From: Plasmopara viticola
Taxonomy: Eukaryota > Oomycota > Peronosporomycetes > Peronosporales > Peronosporaceae
Direction: 5' to 3'
Length of the DNA stretch: 64,000 nt
Assembly (NCBI GenBank): GCA_001695595.3
Contig: MBPM02000026.1
Span: forward strand, 1 to 64,000
Shown: piece after piece, positions 1 to 12,154 of the stretch
How the letters are laid out: each line of letters starts with the position of its first letter
How positions within the stretch are numbered: the first letter of the stretch is position 1
Translations under genes and position numbers: made by a program
Notes under the pieces: generated by a model
Seen by the model: the letters and a program-made list of their open reading frames with translations, nothing else
Databases searched by the model: none
Told to the model about the DNA's origin: nothing

Positions 1-2600
1 CCACCACCCAGATCAGCCAATTTCTGTCTATCATACCTTCCATTGTAGCGTATATACGCCACGCTCACCTCAGCCACATAAGGGAAAGACATGCGTCCCA
101 CAATACTGCGTTAGCCGCGAGCAATATAATTTCAACACACTGCGTACCCTTCGCGCTTCGTGCTCACTCTCTGATCAAAAGTTTGGCCTTGATGATTCAA
201 GGTTTAAAGCCAATAGCCTCGATGAGATGCGAAATACGACGTGCAGTCACAGCTAAATGAAATTTACTTGATTCTTAGTCCGTGAGAAAAAAAGCTCGTG
301 TTTGACAAGCTTGCTGTGACCTCCCGAAAGGCTACAAGAGTGCCGACGGCATCGGGGCTTTGGCCTTGGCAAATGCTCAGAACATGCAGTTGCCCATCGA
401 ACGTCTTAACCTATTCAAACAAACTGTCGTACTATGTCCAAGTACGTATGTGAAGTAAAATATTCTTTGTGAATTTAAACGAAGTGGGTTAGTAAATGTG
501 CGGGTGATTCCTCAAGGCAAATACATTCATTGCGGCAATGTGACAAAATCGCTTTGATGTCATTGTTTTACATAAAAATGTATGTATGGAGTGCTTTTGG
601 GTCAGGGCAGCAAAGCATTCTACTAATAAGTTGCTGCAGACTGCCTGGTTGGAAAGGCAGAAGTCGAAAAAGTGACGGTACATGCGTACCGATCTTTTAT
701 GACTTAGTAATTGCAAAAGGAAAAGCTGTATCTCCTTAGAAGCCTTCGAAGGTTGCTCTAGCAGCTTTTTTAAATGCGGCCCCAAATTCGGCTTTCCTCT
801 GTTGTACACAAGCGCCACGGCGATAATCGTGGCAATTAGCAAGGAGTTAAAATTAGAGTCAAGAATTATGTCTTTTTATTAGGCTGCTTGGCCGCGTTCA
901 AGCGGTATAAAATTAGCGGCGTTACTTTCGAAGTAGCAATCAGCTACTATGTTTTTTCGTTAATGCGTAATGCGAAAATTAAAAGAACCATCCACATCAT
1001 GTCCAGTACTGCTCGACGCATTAGTGCGGTACAGTAAGCGGAAATTAGGCGTTATAAATCGAGATCAATCCGGTTTTCTGTGGAGGGAATGATGAATAGA
1101 AAATATTTGAGCGGCGTGGGTACTGAGTTAGGCTATCGCTGTTTCGCATCTTATCCGGCTTCTTCGTAATAGAGAGACACGGAAGTAAGACGAGTAGTTA
1201 CAGGCACGAAAATAGCGAGGCAATCTTCAAAATAGCTACGTAAAAAGAAATCAATGCAGCCCTTAACACAGTTTGTAAATGCGCTCTAGTGTCTTGGCAG
1301 CATGCTGTTAAGTGCAAATGCAAGCAGCGGAAAGCTTAACGAAAGGGAATTGGACGAGTTGGCAACAGCAATAATTAATGTGATGGGTTGACATCAATGA
1401 TAAATTATATATGATCGAGCCGTAATTTTAATACGCACCAATCAGATTCTGACAAAGTGAGCGCTGACCCGCTGTAACATAACTCATAAATTTGAGCAGT
1501 TACCGTATCACCGCTTATAACGTCGTGGGATCAATCCAGCTTCAAATTTCGACGACAGTGTTCTCGCAGGTGATTTTTTTTTATTTTGGGAAAGTTGACG
1601 CAATTGTTAAGCGAGATCCACAACCTGCATGGCTTGATTGGTGCCAGCTTCTCGTGATCAGAATTTGTAAGAAATGAGGACTAACGGCAAAATTGAATTA
1701 AATATTGTAACTGTATAGTGTCGTTGCGAAGAGTGCGATCGATTTGCCCAAGCTCACGGCATCGAAGACGTAGAGGAGGAAGAAAAGACAATTTTTGACG
1801 TGCAAGGAACACGAGCAGGTTTCACTGGTGCTTGTCTGAGTTCGTTACAGATAATAATTGTTTTAGCGCTGATAACGGGTATTACACGCGTAAAATAAGG
1901 GCTTGCGTACCTAGGTTATTCCTCTAGATCGCACACAATTCATCTAGAATACACGGCCTGAGTGGAAATGTACCTTGAGCAATAAGGTGGGTTATATATG
2001 GTAGTACGATTGATGGTTGCCAATCATAGACCACCAATCCTGTTTCTACGTACAGTGCACTTTGAAGTAGAACGAACACACTTGATGTTTGCTCCCTGTC
2101 TTACTCGTAGACTTTTCTCCAACTTGGAGAAAAAAAGAAACGCACACATAATGAGCCCCTTGGCGAATACTGGCGTGTTTCCTTAGGATAATTAGCAGTC
2201 CACGGCACACTGTGTGATTTAAATCTTGCAAAATTTCGCAAGACTTTCTCAATCGGGAAAGCAAAGTGTAACGCTAACTTGGAGATCCAGAACTCAGGCA
2301 AACGTTGATAATAACAAGCGGCTACTTAATTCGCAGATTCAAACTTTATAAATACCGTATCCAAATTTCGAGCAGAAATACTTTCGGATGAATGAAAAGA
2401 GCAAAGCGTTGCGGGAAAAATTCCACTAATCATTTATTACACACAAGCGCTCAACGTATCTGTTTTGTACACACTATTAACAATGGCTAAGCAGTCTTTC
2501 ATAGCTTGAAGCCCTAGAAAGCGACAGAGTCGCGCGCTAAGAAAACGTCCTTTGACTTTCTGTCTTGAACAACATATGCGAACCATCTGAGTCGAGCATT
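1..2600. other. Gene-poor stretch
   Basis: AT-rich, with only short frames. The longest (489-842, reverse, 117 codons, start MLIATIIAVALVYNRG) has a hydrophobic start but no other support. Nothing else seen. Confidence 0.6.
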
Positions 2601-2858
2601 CCATCATGGCGCATCATCCACCACCAGGCTCTTCTTTACGCAGGAATGCCGAAAGAATAATGATGCGATTTGTCCAACGTCGCCTTGAAAGAAAAGAGCG
2701 GAAGCGCAGTTAGGATCTGGTACGTGGCCAAAAAAGCCATGGCAATACATGTTGGACGACAGGAACACCACGGAGCAACCATGTCATCAACAACCACGGT
2801 CACAATTCAATTTGCACTTTGCCACACATCAAGGTATTACCAGTGACTTGCTCATAGC

Positions 2859-3248
2859 ATGCCTGCCACCCACCCAACGAGAACATTTTCTTCACCTTTG
2901 GCCAATAACGCTATTGGTTCAGCGCAATGCGTCTTACCGCGCAAGTGTGAAATCAGCGAGGGAGCCACCTCACCGCTGTCGTTCAACGAGACCTTTATCA
3001 ACAGCCCGAGCGAGCGAGTGATTTCACCAAAGAAGAAGGCACAGCCTGATGAGTGCGCCAGTGGCGAAATAGGCAAATGGGAGAGTCACGTCGTCGCTAA
3101 TGTTGCCTGCGCGCTGGACTGTGTGACTGCCGACGAGTGTACCAAGTATTGCGGCAGCACAAAACTCGAGCCTATTGCGTTTTCAGCAACACCAGTGGGC
3201 GACCTTGCTGCGTATGAGTTGCATATCCTGCAACATTTTCTTGCATGA
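2859..3248 (+). CDS. Small basic protein with SPKKKAQ motif, copy 1 (129 aa)
   Basis: Paralogue of 22,859-23,251 in the same orientation. It shares the MPAT start, SERVISPKKKAQPDECASG, GKWESHVVANVACALD and LEPIAFSATPVGDLAAYELHIL. The frame is intact although the proteins differ at many positions. The duplication starts upstream (CGATTTGTCCAACGTCGC at about 2,668 and about 22,677), where this copy has stops. The coding block has therefore stayed open while its 5' flank decayed. Function unknown. Confidence 0.55.
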   Translation: MPATHPTRTFSSPLANNAIGSAQCVLPRKCEISEGATSPLSFNETFINSPSERVISPKKKAQPDECASGEIGKWESHVVANVACALDCVTADECTKYCGSTKLEPIAFSATPVGDLAAYELHILQHFLA

Positions 3249-4849
3249 ACGCGATTTTGCTATTATGACCTCGAGTGTCGTGTTGATAGCATGTTCTGTA
3301 TCGAGATAAATGCTTCTCATGCTGCAGCAGGACATTTAGCGATAGCAAAGCTACCAATTCGCTTGCCGACTACAGCCGCAACAACAGCCGCACATCATTA
3401 CGAAGCGGACATTAAGTCTATTAGGACAAGACCTTCGGTACAATTTTCCGTGCGTCTATGATTGTTACAATTAACGAGACAGCAAGTAGTAATAATATAT
3501 GGGATCGATAAGTTAATTGACCTTAGATGTATTATTCTTCATTTAAATTATAAACTAAAATTATCGTAGAGCAAATCACAAGATCATCCGATTGCACAGC
3601 TGTCTGTGAAAAGTTGGTGAGGGAAGAAAAATTCATCAAGCTTTCTGTAAGCCTTAAACTTTTGATGGTAGTGCGGTTCGGTCAATTCAACTGCTGCATG
3701 TACGATTGATTGATTTAGGTTCAAATGGCACTTCAATGAAAGTGTTCAAGTTGTTATTTACGGATTTATCTGAACAAAAGAACCAAATTCAACATGTAAA
3801 TACTATATTAAAGCTCAAATTAAACTGATCACTTCCTCAAGAACCAGCAACGTTTATTCGTTCAAGGATTTAGCGGAGCGGCACAATCACTCAGGGATTT
3901 GGCAATTTCGCCATTCAAGACATTTGGACTGGATAGCACCTACTTGAACGAAGAGCCGCCAAACCTTTGCTCATTACCGCTCTTGACCAGCAAAATTCAC
4001 ACTTTCATTCGATACGATAGAGGGTAGTGCAAATGCTCGATCCTTAAATCCATGCGGCTCCTACTCTTGATTTTACTGCCATCTCGCCGAAATACGTCGA
4101 TTATCACAGGTTACACTGAATTGCGAGAAATTTAACAGTTTCAAGGATATCCGAAGCGGACGAATACATGTCTTTTAACCCTTACGACTCATATATCCCT
4201 ATAGTTACAGCGTTTGCTACTAATGTTGTTGCGCCTGCTACTACTGCCAATATAAGTCAACTTCGGAAAGACTTGCACAGTGCTTTGGAATCAAAGCAGT
4301 GGGGCAACAATAACTGCTTCAGCACGTACCTGTGTATGCGTTCCCTCAACGATTACAGCCGACTTGATTGTTGCTCCATGTGCTGAAAATGAAGTCAATT
4401 TATCGTAATCACTTACGTGTTTCTTGTTTTAACATACTTGACTAACCAAGTGCCGATCATGCGTTGGCTTAAAGTCTTCGATAGAGCAACTTTAACGGCG
4501 GGTGCTACTTTGTCGGATACGATCGATCTGTTGCCTAGCCCATTATCAACGGTTTCAGCCACAACATCGAGGCTTGCTACATTAACGAATTTGCCGAACA
4601 CAGATGAAAGCGTCCCAAACTAAGTTAGGATTGAAGATAGCTTTACGTACGTACAGATGTAAATTCGGGTGCTAATTATGATTTCGATAATGATATTTTG
4701 GCTGGATTGCTACCTCATTGTCAATGAAAAACCATCGAAATCAATTTTTGGTTGTTTCTTTTAGTGGGCATGGTGCTAGTAAGAGTATGATTGTGTCTAG
4801 TATTTGCAATTGAAACTACGCCCTCACAACTTATAACCCCGTATTGTTC
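3249..4849. other. Gene-poor stretch with possible decayed frame at 4,168-4,623
   Basis: Two successive plus-strand frames (4,168-4,386 with FATNVVAPATTANISQL, and 4,417-4,623 with ATLTAGATLSDTIDLLPS) are Ala/Thr-rich and may be pieces of one broken gene. Otherwise nothing recognisable. Confidence 0.5.
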
Positions 4850-4891
4850 TCCAAGTGATCGATGTGTGATGGTTTTTAAAGTGCAATATAT

Positions 4892-5236
4892 TCAATGATA
4901 TTTAGAGCCTTTTGGCGAGGTTAAATTTGCCGGCCACCTAGAATCAGGCAAGACTAATATATCTTGCTGGTCGCAGCCATAACAGGGGATGTTGCTTTTC
5001 TCGGCATAAACAGCTGCCCACGAACACCATCTTGTTCGCCAAAAAGTCATGGCGTCACCTTCTTGTAGAAAAATAATTCTGTTCACTACTAAACATCTCG
5101 TGAGAAGCAATTCAAATTGTTTATTTATTGTCGCTACATGACTCAAAAGAGCGCGGGTGAGGTGGTCTTTCTTTCGGGCCATTTTCACTTCAGTTTGTAT
5201 GGAGAGTGGCACCAGTAATCCACTTCCTAAGTTCAT
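4892..5236 (-). CDS. Conserved hypothetical frame at outer end of left arm (114 aa)
   Basis: Open frame from MNLGSGLLVPL. Its homologue in the right arm (49,401-49,715) is also open over the shared 104 codons, although the proteins differ at about 32 positions. Shared blocks include DHLTR, HVATI.KQ, DAMTF, CSWA.VYAEK.NI.CYGCD and QDILVLPD.RWP. Three cysteines in a CSWA...CYGC arrangement are kept. No signal peptide and no family recognised. It could be an exon of a larger decayed gene. Confidence 0.35.
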   Translation of the reverse strand: MNLGSGLLVPLSIQTEVKMARKKDHLTRALLSHVATINKQFELLLTRCLVVNRIIFLQEGDAMTFWRTRWCSWAAVYAEKSNIPCYGCDQQDILVLPDSRWPANLTSPKGSKYH

Positions 5237-7032
5237 GTAAAGTTTTAATAAAATTACGCCTCCCCTGCTTTCACGTGAGCGCTAGCGAAACTCTAAGCTT
5301 ACCGAAACGAGTGCTGCTTTCAGCTGCCCCTTCATGCGTTTCCATCAGATAAAACACATCAGTGAAGTAGTTTTACGGAAGGGTATCCAATTCTTATCCC
5401 GATCTCCAAGTAAGTGGTGCAAAAGTAGCTTGCAAGTGATGATCTGTAGTCGTGAACTTTATGACCTTCTTGATCCAAAAAATGCTTTCATTTTCCTGCT
5501 TACAAATTAATAAATTATATATATAGCTAGTTAGTTTGAGCTGGTGACGAGTGCAAGACTTCCAACTCAAACACCATACTAGTCGTTGCCTATTAAGCTC
5601 AAAATATTCTAACAAGTTTACATTGCTCTCGTCGTAAAAGCCAATGCCGGACTCCTGTTGCTCTTACATGAAAAGGACTTGGTGTCCGCCTACTCCTGCA
5701 AAAATAAAAATATTGTAGCACATTTCTCAGGTCTGTCGCTTCGAAAGCAAGCATGAAAGACATAACGCACTACGCTACTAATCAGTTAGTACAGTCTCGA
5801 TGCAAAAAGCCTGACAATCTTCTGAGTTTTTAGGCTTTGGATGATACTTGCAGGCTCTCACCCCGCTTCTCCAATCACTTTTTGCCATTAAGTAGACGAA
5901 AGAGGAAGCCACATAATAGGAATACAATCCTGGTGATTATAATGTTGCAAAGATGATAATTCTGTTAGCGACGATCGGATGTAAAACGTCAAGACTTATC
6001 TGACTCAGTGAGAAATTTGGTAACACAAAGAAGAAGTCGTTGTCGATGATGATTTTTCTAGATCTCATACTACCTGTACTAGCTGATTACAAATCAGCAA
6101 CTTTGTGTAGCTTTTGTTGGTTGGTCAGCTTTACCTTTACATACGAAGACTTGCTCGATGACGATTGTGGTCCAAGTGACAGTACAATGTAAGCTGACGA
6201 TAATGTGTTAGCCTTCCTTACGAACTCAATTTTGTGGGCTCAGTTTGCATTTGAAAAGCAATTGTAACCATGCACGTTCACTTCCAGCGAGCCCAAAGCT
6301 ATATGGGCATACAAGCGCTTTAGTAGTGGAGTTTCGAAGATTTGAGCGACACCGGAAACCACCTGACATTGAGCCGTATAAAGTCCTAAATGGCATTGAT
6401 TTTGCTATATGCGCGATGCAAATGCCCGCACTCAAAGGCGTCGAAGTACATCGGTCGTATGAACGAAAATAAAACGCCACATCCAAAGCACAACGTCTTT
6501 TGGGTTATTGTCACTATTTTAATGCATAATCTCCTGTGGAAAGGTTGACCGGTGAGAGTAGCGCTTTGGGGAGCTTTTGCTCGTGGGCGCCTGTCTTACC
6601 CAAGTAATTGGCAACCAGGCAAATCAACAGGAGCAAGTCTCATAAGTCGGGGTCATGACTGCACTTGATATATCCCCTTTGATACGTGAAATTATCACTG
6701 TGATAGACTTTGGTCTTGTCGTAGCTATTTGAGCGCAAGTCCTTCTGTTTTAAAGGTAGCATTAGAGATCAACAAAGGCAGCACTTACTCTAACTTTGAA
6801 TGTACTGCTTCTGTGATTATGTGTTTATGTTATGACGCTTCAGATATCTGAGCACGGCTTCGCGACAGAGCTTACAATCAAACTAGCGTTAGAGATCTAA
6901 GTTTGACGTTAAAATTTAGACCTTAATACATCTGTCAAAGCAAAGTCTTGTCATTTGTTTCATGTCATTCTTTCTTGAGCATCTGGCTTTCCTTTAAAGA
7001 AATTTTGCCTCAATTGGCGTCTGTACCGGCAT
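5237..7032. other. Left-arm DNA without recognisable gene
   Basis: Shared with 47,600-49,400 of the right arm. The frames at 6,226-6,486 (reverse) and 6,245-6,472 (plus) overlap and neither has a recognisable motif. Confidence 0.55.
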
Positions 7033-7793
7033 TTATAGAAAAGTGTTTTGAAAGATCATTGCACATACTGTCGCATCGAATATGTATGGACACTTGCCTG
7101 CATTATTGCACCTTTTGTTAGTAGGTAGTAAGCAGTCATTCACCAGAAATTTGTAAAGTTTCTGTGCCATGACCGCAGATAGCCAGGTGTACGACACTTT
7201 CCTTCTGTCTTGTATAGATGGGATAGGCTTAAAGCTGCGCTTGTCTGGATGAGTGGGGCACATAAAGAAGCAGCTAAAAAGCCTTTCTTTCGGCCAGCTC
7301 CAAGTCAATCCAGCGCAATTTTACGTTAGGGGGGCGACATCTGTATGATTGTCTTCAAAGATTAAAAACGTTCAAGGTCTCTATTGGTGGAGCACCCTCT
7401 CTAGAGTCAATGTAAGAAGGGTTGACTAAAAGTACTACCGGGTGTGACGGTACCACAGACACTTTGCGCAGAAAAGGCGATCGGTGTGTGCATGAGAGGC
7501 CTAAGGCTAAGCACGCCTTACACTCAGATCTTTTAATTACAGATAGGTACGATAAAAGAAACGAGTCATATCGCTTATAATAGTAGCACATCGTGCTTTC
7601 GTGAATGCCACGGGCATATTATTCTTTAGTGTTCCGAGCCCCTCTTGAGGCTACTGACTTTAAATGTAGACAAAATGGATTTGAGCGAAGCAGCATCGGC
7701 AGCTGCTTCGGCGACAGAAAGCTAGAGTACATGATTCGTGCCTGTTTTGGAGGTGGTCAAAGAAGTAGGCGATTGTCGTACCCAGAGATATGA
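7033..7793 (-). pseudogene. Decayed coding-like block, left arm
   Basis: Left-arm partner of 46,833-47,600. YTWLSAVMAQKLYKF with PTHPDKRSFKPIPSIQDR is at 7,033-7,308, and SECKACLALGLSC with LRKVSVVPS is at 7,355-7,591. The upstream part is in another frame near 7,605-7,793. No functional assignment. Confidence 0.25.
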
Positions 7794-8776
7794 AGAATCG
7801 CTAGCAGTAGCCTCGCTCTAGATATTAAGAAATCACTGCTTACGCATAAAGATGGGGCACCCTACTGCGGCGAAAGCAAATTTTTATGGTGGGTGTTCTG
7901 ACTACACACACCAAAAGAACTTAGCCCAAAGAGCTTTTAAAAGCTTTATCCAGGTGTGTGGTGCTCAGAGAGCCACTTAAAATCGAAAGTCATCTTGTAC
8001 AGAGATTTCTGACACGAGGTTAACTCGTGTTAGGCGCGAAGTACTGTACCACCAGCCGGCAATCACCACTGTTGGCAAAGCAATGTATGCTTGATAGTGC
8101 CGTTTTAACAAAATAGCAAAAATGTTTGGAGTGGTGCGGAGTTACATGTCACCGAATTTTTGTACTGGAAACCCCAAACGGAAAGGGATATTGGGCTTAT
8201 ACTAATAGCAAGCTGAGCAGTTTAAAGGCACTGCTAATACACGCTATAACGTAATGTGTTCGGTTAGGAAAGCGGCATCGAGCATATGCGTACAAAAAGC
8301 TTAGCAGTTTGTTGGCACTACTATTCCAAGCAAGGATGACATATATCCTAATGCATTGTACAAGGGCACTAGGAAACGCACTGGATTTCAAACCTTAACA
8401 AATAAGGAAGCCTTCGCGACGGTTAGTATGCTTAGTCGCATACTAGAGAAGTAGCTACAAGGGCTAACAAACACCTCAGAGACGTTTAATTGTCTGGTCA
8501 CACAACGTTTCGAGCACTATGGGTTTTGCCCAAGCACACTTCGATAATATGTTCCTCAAAATGATACGTATATATGCTTGAAGTACCAATTGTAAGGTTT
8601 CGTGTATGCGCATAATCTGGTGCTGCACTTAACACCCATACTGAAAGCAGGGGGAAAGAAAAAAATCTCATTTAAGCATCCGTTGCGGTTGTGACATCAA
8701 CAGACGTCGTCACTTTACATTAGGGGTTCGCACCAAGGTTTTGAGTTTTTTAACCAAGTACTAGCAGCACCTCCTG

Positions 8777-9118
8777 CTATAGTAATGCCAGAATTGCATA
8801 ATTTTGCTGGATCGGACAATCAAGATAGTTGGTTGTTGTGATCATTGCACCAATGGCATCCGAGGTATCCATTCGTTCTGGATATATCGGACGCTGTAGT
8901 AGCCCATTGTTAAGAGCTAAAGTCGTACCTGGAACCAGAATAGTGGCTACCGCCGTCGCAGCATTGACTGAATTATTGACAAAACAAGTTCTTTGTGTGA
9001 AAGTTGCAGTATTACTTCCATTTTGTGGGAAATTAAGACTGCATGCATCATCTGGAGATAGATAGCAATCTGCGCCGCTTTTTGATAAATTATCACAACA
9101 TTTAGTTTGAGCTCGCAA
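8777..9118 (-). pseudogene. Cysteine-bearing decayed gene, left arm
   Basis: Frame with KCCDNLSKSGADCYLSPDDACSL, then TATFTQRTCFVNNSVN and a Thr/Ala-rich part (AATAVATILVPGTTLALNN), and YLDCPIQQNYAILALL before a stop at about 8,777. A further block (QEVLLVLG, AQNLGANP-like) continues past the stop in the right arm. The cysteine spacing and Ser/Thr/Ala richness resemble small secreted oomycete proteins, but no signal peptide is joined in frame. The frame upstream (9,192-8,947) overlaps in another phase. Family unknown. Confidence 0.35.
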
Positions 9119-9602
9119 AATGTTTTAATAATTTTTATAGTCGTTGCTGGTAATTTTACTTTTACTGTTAAGTTTGACCGTTTTTGTTCCATGTTTCAGC
9201 CCTTAATCCTACCGCGAGACAATTTAGAGTATCATTAACAGCAGAGGCAGACGAATTTCAGGTCGTCACTACGTAAGGAAGGCCTCATTAAAGGCCGCCA
9301 TAGCCAGTCGAAACATTTAGCTGCGAAATTGCACTTCCCAATTGATACGAGCCGTAGTCATCATCAACGGCATTTACGGCACGCATGTCTATGCTAATAC
9401 GGATAACCGGATCAGGACTAGTCGTCCTGTAATAATGAATATGCTAATTGCGTGCTTTCAGTCGTTATGGAAAGTGTGAATCATTGCCTCCATTTTCAAG
9501 TACGCATCCTATACTGATTTCAAAATTACATTAGACTGAGCGAAGCTCGTGAGTCCTTGACGCGCGAGCAAACTCTTCAGTTCTCGAGCAATTCGGTGAT
9601 AT

Positions 9603-9839
9603 TGTAATGTAATGTATTACGTTATCGCGTTGCCAAGTTCTAGTCTCAGTCTGGCTAGTCCACGGCATAGAGTAGTGTCCGCATACGTCGGGTCTCGTTC
9701 GGCGGGCAGTGCATCCACCACCGAGGTCGTGAGGGTCTTCCATTATTTTGCTTAGCTATGACTTGGTAAGAGCCCCGAAGCGCGCGAGCATATAGCCCCC
9801 GCGCTTGGAAGGAGGGCGTCACCCCAACCTTTTCCAAGC
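9603..9839 (-). mobile_element. SINE-like retroposon, copy A (internally deleted, 237 bp)
   Basis: Same family, reverse strand, tail at the left end (tandem ATTAC-like units). Target duplication of 15 bp with one mismatch: GCAATTCGGTGATAT (9,588-9,602) and GCGATTCGGTGATAT (9,840-9,854). About 85 bp present in the other two copies is missing between GGTAAGAGCCC and GAAGCGCGCGAGC. The matching place in the inverted arm (about 45,100-45,115) has a single GCGATTTGGTGATAT-like site and no element. This gives a direct pre-insertion allele. Confidence 0.88.
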
Positions 9840-10329
9840 GCGATTCGGTGATATGGCCACTAATAAACTACAAGAATTCGCAGGTCAGCTAAATGTGCAT
9901 ATCAAAAGCTCGAGAGCTCGCCCTAAATTAATTTATAGGTTTGATTGTCCAAAGATGAATTTGTTACTAACAAAGAATATCGCGAAAACTCTTCAACGAT
10001 TTTGAATCGTGTTTATAAGAATGAGAGTGTATGTTGCGCAAAGCGATCATAGACGGCACTTAGAATGACAAAGTCGGAGGAATTGTTTTCAACTATTATG
10101 ACGGATGCGATAAAATACGTGTATTTTTAATCAGTGTGCTTCTTTTTATGACAAATCTTGATACTTGCACTGATAAGATCAATTTCTTTACGATGTCAGA
10201 TGCTGAGTGTTTTTCGATGTTCGGGCACTAATCGGTATGATGGTATTCAAACGGGTTCATGTTTTTCGAGATCTTGAACAGAGCCATGTCAAAAACCCAG
10301 CGTTGAGTTGCACCGTCTGATAAGCTGAA

Positions 10330-10980
10330 ATGCGAATGAAGAGAACGTCCCAAGCTGTTTTGCGCTGTGGTCGGGGAGTGAGGGGATGCGTTTCCCGTGA
10401 CTATCGATGCGAGCAAAGTTGTGGAAAATTTGACGAAGGCGATCAAGAAGGAGAAGGCGAGACAAATCACTATAAAGCTTGGGAATTGCAGCTCTATTTC
10501 GCCCGGCAGTGCGACAGCACGTGGCTCAAATCAAGCACAGATGATGTGAAGCAGCTTAAAAAGGGGAAAAGACTGCTCTGATCGGAGAGCTGGCACACGA
10601 AATCCAAACAAATCCACGTGTTGGTGGTGGTTCCGTAGCATGACGACCTTCGTTCTCGTGCCATGACTCTTTTAGAAGCACTTGTGCCCAATGTTGAGTT
10701 CGCAGCAGTGTGTCTGCTCCGCGCTGAAAACTTTGTTGCCATTGCGGATTGCAAGATCAATAAAAAGGGCTGCCTCGGATACGTGGTTCGAAGAGCGTCC
10801 ATGTCGTCGCGAATATGCCGATTTGAAAATGATCAAACGCGTATTTCAAGGCTAAAAAGCAGCAACTCATTCCTCACGTCGTCAATGTCATCATCACAAG
10901 CGACAGATATTCCTTGGCGCGACGAAACAAATTCGACGCAATCACGAGCGACATCGGAACAGCAACATTGAGCAGCATGC
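10330..10980 (+). pseudogene. CRN N-terminal relic 2, left arm
   Basis: Plus-strand remnant. CRN-like LFCAVVG codons near 10,360 are followed by a stop, then FPVTIDA-type text in another frame. LQLYFAR lies at 10,486-10,506 in a good CRN context (ELQLYFARQCDSTWLKSS). A one-base shift follows GKRLL. The intact HVLVVVP codons at 10,615-10,635 are ended by TAG at 10,636. About 300 bp of open sequence follow (10,663-10,971, VEFAAVCLLRAENF ...) before convergence with relic 1. The right arm has the same arrangement and the same stop after HVLVVVP, so that break predates the duplication. Confidence 0.78.
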
Positions 10981-11480
10981 ATCACACCCACGATTTCGTT
11001 CGGCTGTAGCATCCACAAAAGCTGTACAAATTGTCTTTGGAATCTCTGTTTCGGTCAGTGAGAGTCCTTGGGGCAAGTGTGACGGCTTGAGGCACACGCG
11101 CTTCAAAAAAAGAGTAATGGCACGAGGACGAAGGTCGTCAAGCGACAAAACCACCAACAACACGTGGGTTTGCTTGAATTTCGGTTCTGGCATCGCCTCG
11201 ATAACCTCCCCAAGGCCAATCTTTCCCATTTGTTCTTTGTCTGTGTCAGTTCTACGATAAGAGCAGTCTTTTCCCCTTTCTCGAGCTTCTCCACATCACC
11301 TGAGCTTGATTTGAGCCACGTGTTGTCGCAAGGTCGAGCGAAGAAGAGCTGCAGTTCCCGAGCTTCACATGTGATGTACTTTGCCTTCTCCTTCTTGTCC
11401 ACCTTTTTTAAAACTCCCACAGAGTCCCTCACATCGATAGTCACTGGAAACGCGCTCCCAGCCACAGCTTGAGTAAGTCT
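10833..11480 (-). pseudogene. CRN N-terminal relic 1, left arm
   Basis: Reverse-strand remnant of a CRN N-terminal module. AGSAFPVTIDV starts near 11,465, LQLFFAR (variant of LFLAK) lies at 11,354-11,334, and THVLLVVLS (variant of HVLVVVPS) lies near 11,169 in another frame. The first residues (normally MVKLFCAVVG-like) are damaged: only KL and VAG-like codons remain before AGSAF. After the HVLL motif the sequence continues as MQPN- and cysteine-rich text that I cannot assign to a known CRN C-terminal domain. It runs tail to tail into the plus-strand relic at 10,330-10,980. A matching relic is at 43,489 in the right arm. Confidence 0.78.
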
Positions 11481-12154
11481 TTTAATTGGTTAGGGACGAT
11501 GTTTTTTTTTCGTATTTCATGCAATCGGTTCAGCGCTGGGTTTTCGGGGTGACAAAACCAAATGTCGACCCGGACCGCATCTAAAAGAGAGTACTTCTCT
11601 ATCATTTGCTTTGTTACATAACAGTATCAAGGTAGGGCTCAAGTGCCTATAAGGGATTTTGAAGCAGGTAGAAGCGATTCCAGTCGCTTGAGCAATCGTG
11701 GTAAAATGAGGCAAAGGACTCAAGCGACAATGGCGACTTGAATGCTTCCGAGATGGCAGACAGTGACGACATGTAAACAAGGAAATGGTGAAGGACTGAA
11801 ATGAGGAATACAGCACGTGAAATAAACCCACGATTCGACTGCGATTGTGGTTATACATACGTTCGTAAGCACAGGTTAAGACACTGAGAGAAAGCAACAT
11901 CGACTTGAAAGTAAAAGAGCAAGAATAAATGTCCATCATTGAAAGAAAACTTGAAAAATTTCTCATTTTTAAGACATTGATCAGGTTAATTTTTCAATTG
12001 TAACACATATGCATCAACATCCTTCAACAATGTGACGTATGAAAGATGTAACCACGAACGCGATTAGTTAGATATGCGTTGTTTATAGGATCATATATGC
12101 CGAGCAAGGCTCGTGCACCTACTTACTCGATTTTAATGTGCTACGCATGCTGCA

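Noticed and set aside
11517..11966. 149-codon reverse frame, also open in the right arm (43,016-43,438)
   Set aside because: It lies in the 5' flank of CRN relic 1, has Ser/Leu/Cys-rich chance-like composition, and the arms are too similar here for an open frame to be informative. A 40-codon frame on the other strand (43,183-43,305) looks no worse.
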